NCBI RefSeq assembly: GCF_003590095.1 | Contig: NC_039489.1 | Span: 3,782,001-3,846,000, forward strand | Reading direction: 5' to 3' | Source: Trichoplusia ni | Lineage: Eukaryota > Arthropoda > Insecta > Lepidoptera > Noctuidae | Length of the DNA stretch: 64,000 nucleotides | Shown: positions 20,780-31,950 of the stretch, one piece after another | Numbering within the stretch: position 1 is the stretch's first letter | How the letters are laid out: every line of letters begins with the position of its first letter | Translations under genes and position numbers: made by a program | The notes under the pieces: model-generated | What the model saw: the letters and a program-made list of their open reading frames with translations, nothing else | What the model was told of the DNA's origin: nothing | Databases searched by the model: none

Positions 20780-23700
20780 GTGAGATTTGAGTATGAGTAT
20801 TTCACTTGACAACAGATACGAACCATCTATTAATCTCATTTAAAAATGAGAACAGAAACCCTCTCTTATTTGAAAGTGTTATTTCATCCTTCATTTGTTT
20901 CCCCCTAATACTTTATTTATAATATTTCGTGGATTTATAATACGTTCATCATATTTTTCCCAAAATTAATTCTTCACTTTCGGATTTAGTTAGGTACAAA
21001 TAATTAAATTTTATTTGTGTGAGCTTTTGTTCTACTGCCATAAAAAATCTTTACAACTTCTCCATACGTTGATAATGGCAATTTGAACAATGCTGCAATG
21101 TGGTCATTAGTTCAAACGGCAATGATAATCACTTAGCCAGACATAAACCATTGCCCTTAATTCTCGCGACGTTTACAACAGACAAACGGATATACAATCA
21201 GATTGCCAGTTATTGTGTTAGCCGGATTTACTTGGATCGCCCACTGACGCCACTCATTTATATTGCATTATAAGGTCCCCAGTACTGAGTATTCTATAGG
21301 ATATAAGGTATAGGAGAAACGCGATGTGCTTTAGATAAAATACTTTTTAACCCTAGAAAGATAGTCTGCGTAAAATTGACGCATGCATTCTTGAAATATT
21401 GCTCTCTCTTTCTAAATAGCGCGAATCCGTCGCTGTGCGTTTAGGACATCTCAGTCGCCGCTTGGAGCTCCCGTGAGGCGTGCTTGTCAATGCGGTAAGT
21501 GTCACTGATTTTGAACTATAACGACCGCGTGAGTCAAAATGACGCATGATTATCTTTTACGTGACTTTTAAGATTTAACTCATACGATAATTATATTGTT
21601 ATTTCATGTTCTACTTACGTGATAACTTATTATATATATATTTTCTTGTTATAGATATCGTGACTAATATATAATAAATGGGTAGTTCTTTAGACGATGA
21701 GCATATCCTCTCTGCTCTTCTGCAAAGCGATGACGAGCTTGTTGGTGAGGATTCTGACAGTGAAATATCAGATCACGTAAGTGAAGATGACGTCCAGAGC
21801 GATACAGAAGAAGCGTTTATAGATGAGGTACATGAAGTGCAGCCAACGTCAAGCGGTAGTGAAATATTAGACGAACAAAATGTTATTGAACAACCAGGTT
21901 CTTCATTGGCTTCTAACAAAATCTTGACCTTGCCACAGAGGACTATTAGAGGTAAGAATAAACATTGTTGGTCAACTTCAAAGTCCACGAGGCGTAGCCG
22001 AGTCTCTGCACTGAACATTGTCAGATCTCAAAGAGGTCCGACGCGTATGTGCCGCAATATATATGACCCACTTTTATGCTTCAAACTATTTTTTACTGAT
22101 GAGATAATTTCGGAAATTGTAAAATGGACAAATGCTGAGATATCATTGAAACGTCGGGAATCTATGACAGGTGCTACATTTCGTGACACGAATGAAGATG
22201 AAATCTATGCTTTCTTTGGTATTCTGGTAATGACAGCAGTGAGAAAAGATAACCACATGTCCACAGATGACCTCTTTGATCGATCTTTGTCAATGGTGTA
22301 CGTCTCTGTAATGAGTCGTGATCGTTTTGATTTTTTGATACGATGTCTTAGAATGGATGACAAAAGTATACGGCCCACACTTCGAGAAAACGATGTATTT
22401 ACTCCTGTTAGAAAAATATGGGATCTCTTTATCCATCAGTGCATACAAAATTACACTCCAGGGGCTCATTTGACCATAGATGAACAGTTACTTGGTTTTA
22501 GAGGACGGTGTCCGTTTAGGATGTATATCCCAAACAAGCCAAGTAAGTATGGAATAAAAATCCTCATGATGTGTGACAGTGGTACAAAGTATATGATAAA
22601 TGGAATGCCTTATTTGGGAAGAGGAACACAGACCAACGGAGTACCACTCGGTGAATACTACGTGAAGGAGTTATCAAAGCCTGTGCACGGTAGTTGTCGT
22701 AATATTACGTGTGACAATTGGTTCACCTCAATCCCTTTGGCAAAAAACTTACTACAAGAACCGTATAAGTTAACCATTGTGGGAACCGTGCGATCAAACA
22801 AACGCGAGATACCGGAAGTACTGAAAAACAGTCGCTCCAGGCCAGTGGGAACATCGATGTTTTGTTTTGACGGACCCCTTACTCTCGTCTCATATAAACC
22901 GAAGCCAGCTAAGATGGTATACTTATTATCATCTTGTGATGAGGATGCTTCTATCAACGAAAGTACCGGTAAACCGCAAATGGTTATGTATTATAATCAA
23001 ACTAAAGGCGGAGTGGACACGCTAGACCAAATGTGTTCTGTGATGACCTGCAGTAGGAAGACGAATAGGTGGCCTATGGCATTATTGTACGGAATGATAA
23101 ACATTGCCTGCATAAATTCTTTTATTATATACAGCCATAATGTCAGTAGCAAGGGAGAAAAGGTTCAAAGTCGCAAAAAATTTATGAGAAACCTTTACAT
23201 GAGCCTGACGTCATCGTTTATGCGTAAGCGTTTAGAAGCTCCTACTTTGAAGAGATATTTGCGCGATAATATCTCTAATATTTTGCCAAATGAAGTGCCT
23301 GGTACATCAGATGACAGTACTGAAGAGCCAGTAACGAAAAAACGTACTTACTGTACTTACTGCCCCTCTAAAATAAGGCGAAAGGCAAATGCATCGTGCA
23401 AAAAATGCAAAAAGTTATTTGTCGAGAGCATAATATTGATATGTGCCAAAGTTGTTTCTGACTGACTAATAAGTATAATTTGTTTCTATTATGTATAAGT
23501 TAAGCTAATTACTTATTTTATAATACAACATGACTGTTTTTAAAGTACAAAATAAGTTTATTTTTGTAAAAGAGAGAATGTTTAAAAGTTTTGTTACTTT
23601 ATAGAAGAAATTTTGAGTTTTTGTTTTTTTTTAATAAATAAATAAACATAAATAAATAGTTTGTTGAATTTATTATTAGTATGTAAGTGTAAATATAATA

Positions 23701-26700
23701 AAACTTAATATCTATTCAAATTAATAAATAAACCTCGATATACAGACCGATAAAACACATGCGTCAATTTTACGCATGATTATCTTTAACGTACGTCACA
23801 ATATGATTATCTTTCTAGGGTTAAATAAAACAAATATAATTTTAGAAAAACTGCTCCTTGACATTTTTGGAGTTGAAATCAGAAATCATGTAAAATGAGG
23901 GTGACTTATTTAAATGAAATTAACAACAGTGATAAAATCACTGCAGCTACAACTATAACAGCTATGGTCTACTCTGGGTCCAAAGAGTGTGACAAATACT
24001 GGGCATCATAAGAAAAAAGTCACACCCTATCTCATTCTAATAGCACTACTGAGAGATTCTCCAAGCCCTCATTTAAAACCCTATCTGAAATCTACGAAGA
24101 CACTAAACCATCCATAAAATCGCTCTCATCTTCAATTTGCACCATTATACGTGGGCGCTAACTACGGCACGCAATCACACTTGAAATAGATTCATCATTA
24201 GTAACTACGGGACCCGAAATAGAAGCGAGAGGATGCTTGTGGTCATCCTCATTGTCTCAAGGTGTGTGGACTCTGATCACGACTGTCAGCCATAAGTCTT
24301 GCAATTGTAGACGCATCAAAGAATATTCTTACAAATAGCAGCAACTCATTTTATAATATTCTTAGACTTGTTTTTTTCGAATCGAAATATTAATTAATAG
24401 TTTTTGTTTCTCTGTCTTGACTTATTCCAGCTATATTGAATTCGGCTTCTATTCTTACCTTATTAAGATAAACATCACATATAGAATGTCTTAGTGCCTG
24501 TCTAAAATCCTACGTAGGGATCTAGAGAAGAATGCAATGACATCTCCAAAAAACATTCCAGGGAGCTATTGTTATGAATGCGACTTCAATCTGGAGTTTT
24601 CTTAAGATCGTTCACCTTAAACAGCAGAAATAACCCAGGATAATGTCACCAGTTAAAAAGTCCGTCTCAACGATCCACACGAGTGCATACAATACGGAGT
24701 TGACAAAGCCATCAACAATTTAGTTATCAACGCTGTTTGCGACTAATCCTGTAAAGCAGGAAGCCGGGGCCAGCTCTCAATAGTCCTTGATTGCCACAAT
24801 TTAGCCTTTGGCGGAAAAAGATTGGGCTTAATGAGTCATGACTGAGAATTGCGTTCCAGACGTTGAACTGGAAGAATCTTTAACCGGTTACTGAAATATT
24901 TTTAACGGATGGCGGACTAAGCTTGGTTACATCGTGACATGATGATTTTCATGCTGTGCCTGTCATGGGATCCCCTCTAAAAGGTGCTAACGGACAGACA
25001 AAAGCATTATGTTTTTAGTCCTTCTCCAAGCCCTATGATGTAAACTAATCTTTATCTTCGACTTCCTTTTTTAATGTATGGCACACGATGTCCTCCCATT
25101 TTGTGCAAAATGTTATGATGAAAATGTTATGTGATAAATAAATCTAACGAAAGACTAAAACATCTTTTATAAGGTTCTTCCTATAGTGAATCAAAGATCG
25201 GAATTCGTTATATCGCTTCGTGACAATATCTTAATCATTTAATATGATTCCTTTTCAGACTACAATCGGTTTCGGAGATCGAGCTATAGACGAGGAGTGT
25301 CCAGAATCAATATTCCTTTTCATTATGCAAGTAAGTCAATAATATTAACCTAAAACTAAACTTTAATAATTCATAGTCCGGTGAAGAAGGCAGTGACTGC
25401 AATTGATAAATTCCAACAGTTAAATGCAGTCTCAAAAGTTTTATTTTTGGCCGCCAATATAACGAGTATCTTGCTTATACGTTTGGGCAAAAAACAAATT
25501 TTCGTATAGTTTTTGATTGATCGCGAATTCTACAAAAAACATATTTAATACAACATTATTTGTTTATTTAACAAATAAACGATAGGAAAACACCTGGTTA
25601 CGATGGGATACGGGCCAAAGATATTAAGTATGCAGCGACTAACCTAATCCCAGTAATTACACATTTAATTAATCGCTGCTTGCAAACTGGTACGTATCCA
25701 GACCTTTTAAAGATAGGGGTGATACGGCCAATTCACAAAAAGGGACCACGGGACGACGTTAATAACTATCGTCCCATTACTATATTGTCTTGTATCGATA
25801 AAATCTTAGAACGTTACATTGGTAAGGAGATAAATACTTTCTTACGAACACATGGAATAATCAACAATAAACAATATGGATTTCAGAAAAATAAAAGCAC
25901 TACACAGTTACTACGAGCGTTTACTGAAGAAGTCAATCAACATTTAAATGATAAAAAACATGTCTTAACGGTTTTTATAGACTTTAGTAAAGCTTTTGAT
26001 ATGCTCCGTTATAATACATTATTTGACAAATTATCACAAAATGGAATACAAGGTCCACTATTAGAACTCTTAAAAAACTATCACAATAACAGATATAACA
26101 CAGTCAAAATAGAAAATGAGTACAGTACAAAACTTCTATCTACTCAAGGAACAGCCCAAGGCTCCATCATAGGCCCGACAGAATACCTGCTATATGTTAA
26201 TGACATGAGTAATGCCATAAATTCAGGCTCCATATACCAATTTGCAGACGACACGTGTATTCTGGTCGCTAGTAAAAATATCCTAGACGCTGAGGCTTCA
26301 CTTCAACGCAGTTTCGACCAAATGTGTAAATGGGCTCATGACGTAGGTCTAGTAATAAACGCGACAAAAACAAAAATTGTACACATACACTCATCACACA
26401 ATAAGTGCTCCACTATACCTACAGTTATAGCCCATGAACATACTTGTTTACATAGTTCGCCTAAAGCTTGCAGGTGCCGGCCATTGCAAGTAGTTGATAA
26501 ACATATGTATATCGGTTTAATTGTTGACAATCGATTCTGCTGGGGTCCACACAAAGATTACGTATGTAATAAATTGAGATCCATCTTAGCTAAACTCAGT
26601 ATACTGAAATATAAACTACCTTACAAAACGCTTAGAATGTTATATATGGCCCTAGCAGATTCGGTTATTAACTACGGATTAAGCAGCTACGGAAGAACTT

Positions 26701-29700
26701 ATCACACATACCTTTCAGATATTTATAAGCTACAATTAAGGATATTAAAAGTTATTACACCGAAACATATTGTCAACAAATTTAAAAACAATGACAACGA
26801 TCTATTTAAACATTGTAATGTTATGAATGTGTTCAATAAAGTTAAATTCTTTACTCTTACGGAAGTGAATAGACCTGAGCTGTTAATCGAAAAAAAAAGA
26901 CCGGAAACATTGAGAACAATACCACTCCAAAACAAATACATACTACCAAAATTTAACAATGTTTATGGAATGAGGGTGGCAGAATATTTAATACCTTTCC
27001 TTTTAAATAAATTTCCTGAAGAATTGCAAATACTGTATATGACCGGTTCGAAAAGCTATAAGTACAAATGTAAGCGTTTCCTGACACAGCATTAACCACT
27101 TATAATAACAATTATTGGAGTGTGTACAAAGCGACTCGCCACAACACAGATAAACCCTGAGAGGTTTGCGTTGTGTGGCTACATATTATGTAAAGAAACA
27201 TGTAAGTGTATTAGAAAAAAAAATAAAAAAAAAAATAATAATTTAAAGTATTATGTAACGTCATCATAATGTAAAACTCTTGCTCAGTGCTCTGCCACCA
27301 GTTGAAATAACAAACATGTTTTATCTTAAAAATTGTTTAAATACTACATAAGTAAGAGTGTTAGTTCACTAATACCTGTCGACATTCCGAACTTATACAA
27401 TTATTTGTATGTATGCATACACATATAATATTACGTAACATACATCTGAAGTAATATCAGCGTCAAAATACAAGTACATTTTCAATTATATTATTTTGTA
27501 AGCAAGATCAGCTCAAAATAGTGAAATGGTAAAAAATAATATCAACCCAAATTCAATGAACTGATTTCGTAGGTACCTATTGTTGGGTAACAATAATTTA
27601 CTTTACCATTCGTATAGTCAAAATCACAATATCTCTGAAAAAAGCTGTTATTTTGTGAATCGGTCTGTGTTCTTTAACTTGTGTTACTGACTGTACATGA
27701 CATTAACATACTATTTATTTACTACACTAAAGGCTGAACCATTGTTCGCTGAAATAAAGGAAAACGTGCTATTATGTAACGGTGTTATAGATTGTAAATC
27801 ACTGTAATGTGTAAACAAATAAACGATGCTACTAGAGACATCTAGTTTACTTATATAGAAACTTGTGAAAGTACTGCGTCTGATTGTCGCTAGATGGAGT
27901 TAGTTATTTCGTTCTGGTTGTAATTTTCTTTATCTAACGAGTTTAATTATTATTGTAGCAAAAATATCATTTCAGTTAATCCTGGGCACCGGTCTATCAG
28001 GGGTATTGACGTGTGTCGTGTATGCTAAACTGACGCGCCCAGAAAAACTCTCAAGAGATGGCGTTGGCTTCAGCAAAAAGGCTGTGGTAAGGACGATTTT
28101 CTTCTTGTTCTTTATGCACTTTAAACTGTTAAGGTTCTTTATGTGTATTCTGAGAAATTTATGAAATAATTATTTAGTAATCAAAACACCATTAACAAGG
28201 TTTCACACATCAAGTCATCCACTGGAACCGTGGCTCGTTTTAGATTTTCTAATAGATAACTGGCAGTCTGCAACGGCAAGTCTAAAATTCTGTTTTGGTA
28301 GAAACTTTAAATGTTATAAAAGATCACTCATATCGTTTTCAATGTAGGTTGTTACTTTAAGACAAGTTATTATATCTTTTCAGATCAGTATGCGTGACGG
28401 GCGGCTGTGCCTCATGATCCGGGCCTGGGACCTCAACTATGACCATATCATCAGCTCCGAGTTCACCGCACACTTCGTTAACACATATAGGTGATCATAC
28501 AGCACATACTTAGAAACATTTACTAAGGCTGCTATACTAAAACGTCGTCAAATATACCAAGTTGTATTAAAAACTTTACCCTGCAGTGTCAATTGAAATG
28601 TTCCATATACATTGCTGCTTCAGATCGAAAGAAGGCGAAGTGATCCGGTACTACGCGCGCAGCCTGTCGCTCCAGCAGCGACAGTTCCTGCTGTGGCCGG
28701 TGACGCTGGTGCACGTCATAGATGAGAACAGCCCGCTCTATGGATACACTCCAGACCTGATTGCTTATAACAGGTGAGGATAATAAAGTGCTCTCACTGT
28801 AAGTCTATGCCGCTCTGTGTAGTATTGATAGGATTAAAATTATTAGCAGTGAAGTACTAGTAATATTAAATTTTAGGTTAATATTGTATTGATACCTCTC
28901 GACTCTTTCGATGACATTTCAAGTATTCTATAGGACCTACCAATAGGCGTTTTTATTTGGAACCTACGGGTTAAATTATTTACGCATCTCGTCAATTTTA
29001 TTTCCAGTTGTTGACAATAATAATGTGTTAAGAATTATTTAAACTTTTTATTTAGTCACGTGCGACGCGTGCGTAAACCGTTTTTAAATATGTAAATATG
29101 AATCCGGCTGCACGGGTAGCCGAGTGGTTGAGGTCACCACGCCAAACCCACTGTGCGCGTCGTGTCGCGGGTTCGGTCCCCGCGTAGGACCAGCATTTGG
29201 GTGATCCACTAATGCTTGTTCTGAGTCTGGGTGTCATTGTGCATGTGATTTGTATGTTTGTGAAACCCCCCGCGATACAAGGATTAAATTCCTTAGTGTG
29301 GGAGTCGTTTTTATTAAAAAAACAAAAAAAATCCGCGTCGTAAAAAATGTTATCATAAGAATTACTTTAATACCTTTCTTCAAGTCACCTCTATTGACCA
29401 TTCCAGTGCTAGTCTTTAGAGTTTGCATATTATCTTTCAGTTACGAGATCACAGTTAGCCTGAAGGGTGCATCAGCGTCAATGGGCACGTTCACTCAGAG
29501 CCAGACGTCGTACCTGCCGAAGGAGATCGCCTGGGGGTACCGCTTCCCCGCCGTCGTCAAGTGAGTTGAGACACGGTGATGCAGGGTTGTGTTGATTACT
29601 AAGTATTTATGCAGAAGGGACAGTATCATTGATTGGATATTTCACCATTAAAAAAAATACGATTCCTAAGAGGAGCTCGCGGCTAAGCTATATACGCGTT

Positions 29701-30938
29701 TGGTCCGTAGATGGGTGACCATCTTTGTCATAACGAGTTTTTCCGTGTTTCGGAAGGCACGTTAAATTGTGAGTCACGGCTGCTTTTCATAGAAATTTTG
29801 ACAGTCCTTACAAGTAGACAGAAGCTTAAAAGTCTGACAACCAGTCTAACGAAGGGGTATCGTGTTGCCCAGGTAACTGAGGTGAGGTGGTCAGATAGGC
29901 AGGCGCTCCTTGTAAAACACTGGTACTTAGCTGAATCCGGTTAAACTGGAAGCCGACCCCAACATAGTTTTGAAAAGGCTAGACCGATAATGAAAAACAG
30001 ACGAATCCTAATGGGTGGAGCAGCTACCCAAACTAGAAATTTCGTAAACAGTATACGTAAAGGGTTTGCAGGTATGACGTGCACAAGCAGAAGTACGTGA
30101 TCGACCACAAGAAGCTGGACCTGCTGGAGCCAGTGGACACGCCGTACTGCAGTGCCATGGAGCTGGACAGAACGTGAGTTGTACTAACTTCTTTGCTTTT
30201 AGGAATCTGCAGTAAATACCCTTTCCAAAATTCTGGACTAATCGTCGGAAGGCCTCAGTCGGTTTTTAGATGATTGCAACGCATTGCCATACACCGCCAC
30301 ACAACGCGGATGACGTTGCAAGGCGGTTCAGGTTTTAGTCAGTAAGAGTCTGATACTAGCCGAGCCTCCAAGGAGAGAGGGTATCCATGAGGATACCCCG
30401 GTTATACCAAAAAACAAAAGCCTGTCTAACCCCTTAAGCCAAGATATGCCCTGACAGCATATTTGTATTATAACATAACAAGCAGAAGTTACTTATGAGT
30501 GGTCCACGGAAAGTCAAATTCTATTGCTGATCATCCTTAGGCATTGGCCATTTTTTACTACTATACTTGATAACTACTGCGAGCTCTCAAATAATTCTTG
30601 CTGAGCAAGCGAACTGCTGAATGTAACTTTATTATTAAATCTCCTGTTTCAGCGTTAAATGGAGTTTCTCGCCGGTTACTCTCCATAAGAATTTTTGCAT
30701 CTATCACTTTGGAACCGAGCAACTAGAGTCAATATTGTAATGTTTTAAAATTGCTTTTAATTAAAACGGCCTATTTGAAATAAAAACTTTTGATTTTGGT
30801 TTCAGCACGACGCCGGTGAAATCAGACTCAACTGTACCGGGCACACCGCGCACCCCGGGGGGACACTTCAGCGAGACCGTGTCCTCCTTCCATCTCGAGA
30901 GGTCCTCATCCTTCAGGAAAAAATCCAATAAGGCATAA
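20588..30938 (+). CDS. Inward-rectifier K+ channel (Kir/Irk), gene 1, N-terminus missing
   Basis: Exons: 20588-20779, 25259-25330, 27976-28086, 28384-28490, 28624-28773, 29441-29560, 30072-30173, 30806-30938. All have GT-AG joins and give 328 visible residues plus TAA. Visible residues 1-64 hold TM1 and the pore turret. Residues 66-70 are the K+ filter TIGFG, flanked by the extracellular Cys of TCVTGG and EECPE. TM2 lies at about 80-108. The rest is the cytoplasmic Ig-like domain (DGRLCLMIRAWDL, LLWPVTLVHVID). Four subunits form a K+ pore gated by PIP2 in the plasma membrane; insect relatives act in Malpighian tubules, salivary glands and neurons. The slide helix and N-terminal strand (RR-VKNG-type exon) are absent and may lie in the N gap. 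Introns carry a piggyBac and a LINE, yet exons and splice sites look intact. Confidence 0.93.
20780..21346. other. Kir gene 1 intron left of the piggyBac insertion
   Basis: AT-rich intronic sequence with no feature I recognise. Confidence 0.6.
21351..21385 (+). repeat. piggyBac left end (13-bp TIR plus 19-bp internal repeat)
   Basis: TIR at 21351-21363, 3-bp spacer, internal repeat at 21367-21385, directly after the TTAA target. Confidence 0.97.
21678..23465 (+). CDS. piggyBac transposase, C-terminus frameshifted
   Basis: 595 residues from ATG 21678; the canonical protein is 594. It cuts and pastes the element at TTAA through hairpin intermediates. Catalytic Asp residues are present in LTIDEQLLGF, ITCDNWFTS and GGVDTLDQM. 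The N-terminal acidic region is intact. The end of the protein should be a cysteine-rich zinc-binding domain that contacts the internal repeats. Its first half (TYCTYCPSKIRR, SCKKC) is present, but after SCKKCKK the reading departs from the known sequence and ends LFVESIILICAKVVSD. The cause looks like one A fewer in a poly-A run near 23411-23416, so the last Cys/His ligands are lost. A few other residues appear to differ from my memory of the reference. AATAAA poly(A) signals begin at 23633. Confidence 0.93.
   Translation: MGSSLDDEHILSALLQSDDELVGEDSDSEISDHVSEDDVQSDTEEAFIDEVHEVQPTSSGSEILDEQNVIEQPGSSLASNKILTLPQRTIRGKNKHCWSTSKSTRRSRVSALNIVRSQRGPTRMCRNIYDPLLCFKLFFTDEIISEIVKWTNAEISLKRRESMTGATFRDTNEDEIYAFFGILVMTAVRKDNHMSTDDLFDRSLSMVYVSVMSRDRFDFLIRCLRMDDKSIRPTLRENDVFTPVRKIWDLFIHQCIQNYTPGAHLTIDEQLLGFRGRCPFRMYIPNKPSKYGIKILMMCDSGTKYMINGMPYLGRGTQTNGVPLGEYYVKELSKPVHGSCRNITCDNWFTSIPLAKNLLQEPYKLTIVGTVRSNKREIPEVLKNSRSRPVGTSMFCFDGPLTLVSYKPKPAKMVYLLSSCDEDASINESTGKPQMVMYYNQTKGGVDTLDQMCSVMTCSRKTNRWPMALLYGMINIACINSFIIYSHNVSSKGEKVQSRKKFMRNLYMSLTSSFMRKRLEAPTLKRYLRDNISNILPNEVPGTSDDSTEEPVTKKRTYCTYCPSKIRRKANASCKKCKKLFVESIILICAKVVSD
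23758..23820 (-). repeat. piggyBac right end (19-bp internal repeat plus 13-bp TIR)
   Basis: Internal repeat at 23758-23776, 31-bp spacer, TIR at 23808-23820, followed by TTAA. Confidence 0.97.
23825..25258. other. Kir gene 1 intron right of the piggyBac insertion
   Basis: Slightly less AT-rich than its surroundings, with no open frame of note and no recognised repeat. It may contain decayed transposon sequence, but I cannot name one. Confidence 0.45.
25259..25330 (+). CDS. Kir gene 1 exon: selectivity filter
   Basis: Acceptor ccttttcag, donor gtaagt, 24 codons. It contains TTIGFGDR and EECPES, the K+ filter and the outer disulfide Cys. The filter is GFG rather than GYG, as in vertebrate Kir6 channels. 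Confidence 0.93.
25575..27240 (+). mobile_element. 5'-truncated LINE (CR1/L2-Daphne-like non-LTR retrotransposon)
   Basis: Open coding sequence begins abruptly near 25575 in mid-domain (NDRKTPGYDGIRAKD) and runs to a stop at 27093-27095, followed by a short 3' UTR and an A-rich tail at 27213-27240. The endonuclease half is missing, as expected from incomplete reverse transcription. It lies in a Kir gene 1 intron, same strand. Target-site duplications were not clear by eye. Confidence 0.85.
25581..27095 (+). pseudogene. LINE reverse transcriptase fragment (about 504 codons, open)
   Basis: Reverse transcriptase blocks are in order: PGYDGI, NNYRPITILSCIDKILE, YGFQKNKSTTQLL, VFIDFSKAFDML, GTAQGSIIGP and the catalytic FADD box (IYQFADDTCILV), then thumb and a C-terminal region. 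IDFSKAFD with this spacing suggests the CR1/L2 group rather than Jockey or R1; this is judgement by eye. There is no in-frame ATG at the 5' break and no endonuclease domain, so it is a dead copy. Absence of stops or frameshifts over 1.5 kb indicates a young insertion. Confidence 0.85.
27976..28086 (+). CDS. Kir gene 1 exon: TM2
   Basis: Acceptor atttcag, donor gtaagg. It encodes LILGTGLSGVLTCVVYAKL and then TRPEKL...GFSKKAV. The Ser of GLSG (visible residue 96) falls at the TM2 position that is Asp in strongly rectifying Kir2 channels, by my alignment. Confidence 0.9.
28384..28490 (+). CDS. Kir gene 1 exon: cytoplasmic domain
   Basis: Acceptor tttcag, donor gtgatc. It reads ISMRDGRLCLMIRAWDL..., the start of the Kir C-terminal beta sandwich. 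It ends in phase 2. Confidence 0.9.
28624..28773 (+). CDS. Kir gene 1 exon: cytoplasmic domain
   Basis: Acceptor gcttcag, donor gtgagg. It contains RQFLLWPVTLVHVIDENSPL, a Kir family hallmark. Confidence 0.9.
29106..29320 (+). repeat. tRNA-derived SINE (HaSE-like), fullest copy
   Basis: The tRNA-like head has an A box (gtagccgagtggttgagg) and a B box (ggttcggtcccc). A conserved body follows (tgatccactaatgcttgtt, tgtgcatgtgatttgtatg, acaaggattaaattcc) with an A-rich tail after gggagtcgtt. It lies in a Kir gene 1 intron. It is not a functional tRNA because the acceptor stem does not close. Confidence 0.88.
29441..29560 (+). CDS. Kir gene 1 exon: cytoplasmic domain
   Basis: Acceptor atctttcag, donor gtgagt. 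It contains EITVSLKGASASMG and QTSYLPKEIAWGYRF, matching the Kir strand that ends in the G-loop region. Confidence 0.9.
29668..29998 (+). repeat. Dispersed 5S-like-head repeat, copy 2
   Basis: The head reads ggtccgtagatgggtgacc near 29700-29718, resembling the box C region of 5S rRNA genes. The body includes cgtgtttcggaaggcacg and accccaacatagtt. The tail is a degenerate ATAATGA run. It lies in a Kir gene 1 intron. Confidence 0.75.
30072..30173 (+). CDS. Kir gene 1 exon: distal cytoplasmic domain
   Basis: Acceptor gtttgcag, donor gtgagt. It encodes YDVHKQKYVIDHKKLDLL and the following TPYCSAMEL, matching the conserved end of the Kir domain. Confidence 0.88.
30650..30760 (+). repeat. LINE-like repeat fragment
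   Basis: Words such as gagtttctcgccggttactc and ctttggaaccg resemble a short conserved piece of widespread moth LINE copies. Single copy in this window, so tentative. Confidence 0.35.
30806..30938 (+). CDS. Kir gene 1 last exon: Ser/Thr-rich tail
   Basis: Acceptor ttttggtttcag. It encodes TTPVKSDSTVPGTPRTPGG then SSFRKKSNKA and TAA at 30936-30938. The tail is rich in potential phosphorylation sites. A poly(A) signal follows at 31076. Confidence 0.85.
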
Positions 30939-31075
30939 TAATACTGTCGGCATAACTTTTTATAAATATATTGTGGTATGGCACCAGGTAGACCTGAAGG
31001 TTGTATGTTGAAACCGAAAGACTGGTGGTGGACAAAACTTGGGTCATATTGGTAAGAATATTAAACAATTGACCA

Positions 31076-31081
31076 AATAAA
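31076..31081 (+). terminator. Poly(A) signal, Kir gene 1
   Basis: AATAAA (gaccaaataaatg) 138 bases after the stop codon, followed by a TG-rich stretch typical of a downstream element. Confidence 0.6.
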
Positions 31082-31214
31082 TGTAATGTATGTAAACTCG
31101 TCGTGTCTTCAATAACTTTATACTGTCAGTACCAAGTTAATTTTTCCAGATCGTTTCAACTTTTTAGAGATAGGATAAGAGAAGTACAGAGTCTTGACTG
31201 TCATTTAGTCAGTA

Positions 31215-31385
31215 TTAAGACCACGCCAAGGACTCGCGCGATGTAGTTCAATCCCCACGTAGGACAAGCATTTGTGTGATGCACGAATCCTACGAGTAGC
31301 TCTGAGTTTGGATGTCTTTGTGCATGTGACACACAAGGATTTAATTGAAATTTGATTGCAGGAATTGTTTTTTTTTATTTTAACG
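31215..31385 (+). repeat. tRNA-derived SINE, degenerate copy
   Basis: It shares accacgcca, ccccacgtaggacaagcatt, atgtctttgtgcatgtgac and acacaaggattta with the copy at 29106. The A box is lost. Confidence 0.7.
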
Positions 31386-31855
31386 CAAATAAAATCTTAG
31401 ATTGTATATTTTCTGTTTCAATCAAGGTGTTTGTATTGTTTGCAAAGAAACCGAGATAAGTCTTGTATATCTGTGTTATTCTAGTATTGTAGAACATTAA
31501 AGAGATTACTAGGTTTAATTAGTTTATTTCAAAGGTACTCTTTAGGAATTAAAAGAATTATAGGAAGTATTAATTAGAGATAATTGTTATCAATCCCATT
31601 ATTATTCGAAACAATTGGACTAAATATATGTATATTGTAAATATTTTTTGTTGTTTCATTCACAGATTTTTATTACATATACCTATATTGTAAAAACCAT
31701 AATAAAATTAATCTTCAGTATTAGACACGCAGCAAGAGCAGGGGCAAAAACTCATGGCTATCATTATAAAGTTAAATGAAATAATGCATTTTGCAAGCAT
31801 ATATTTTTTACTTTTCTATTATGATTACCGATTTAAGTATTTATGAACAAGGACA

Positions 31856-31950
31856 GACTACACAGATAGCCGAGTGGTACTGATCTCAATATCAAACCCC
31901 CTAGGTATGCTTGACCCCTAATGAGTTCGAGCCCCGAATCACTTCAATGA
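31856..31950 (+). repeat. tRNA-derived SINE head, degenerate
   Basis: The A box region acagatagccgagtggtac and a mutated B box (gagttcgagcccc) are visible; the body is lost. Confidence 0.6.

Larger units (their letters stand above)
21347..23824 (+). mobile_element. piggyBac: piggyBac transposon, near full length, with TTAA target duplications
   Basis: The element spans 21351-23820 (2470 bp) between TTAA at 21347-21350 and at 23821-23824. Terminal inverted repeats of 13 bp are CCCTAGAAAGATA (21351-21363) and its complement (23808-23820). Internal 19-bp inverted repeats lie at 21367-21385 and 23758-23776, spaced 3 bp and 31 bp from the ends. This is exactly the asymmetric layout of the canonical Trichoplusia ni element. 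It sits in a Kir intron in the same orientation as the host gene. High similarity to the canonical copy and intact ends imply a recent insertion. Confidence 0.98.

Noticed and set aside
29106..29190. tRNA gene (A and B boxes present)
   Set aside because: No closing acceptor stem or anticodon arm; the same head occurs with a shared body in many copies, so it is a SINE.
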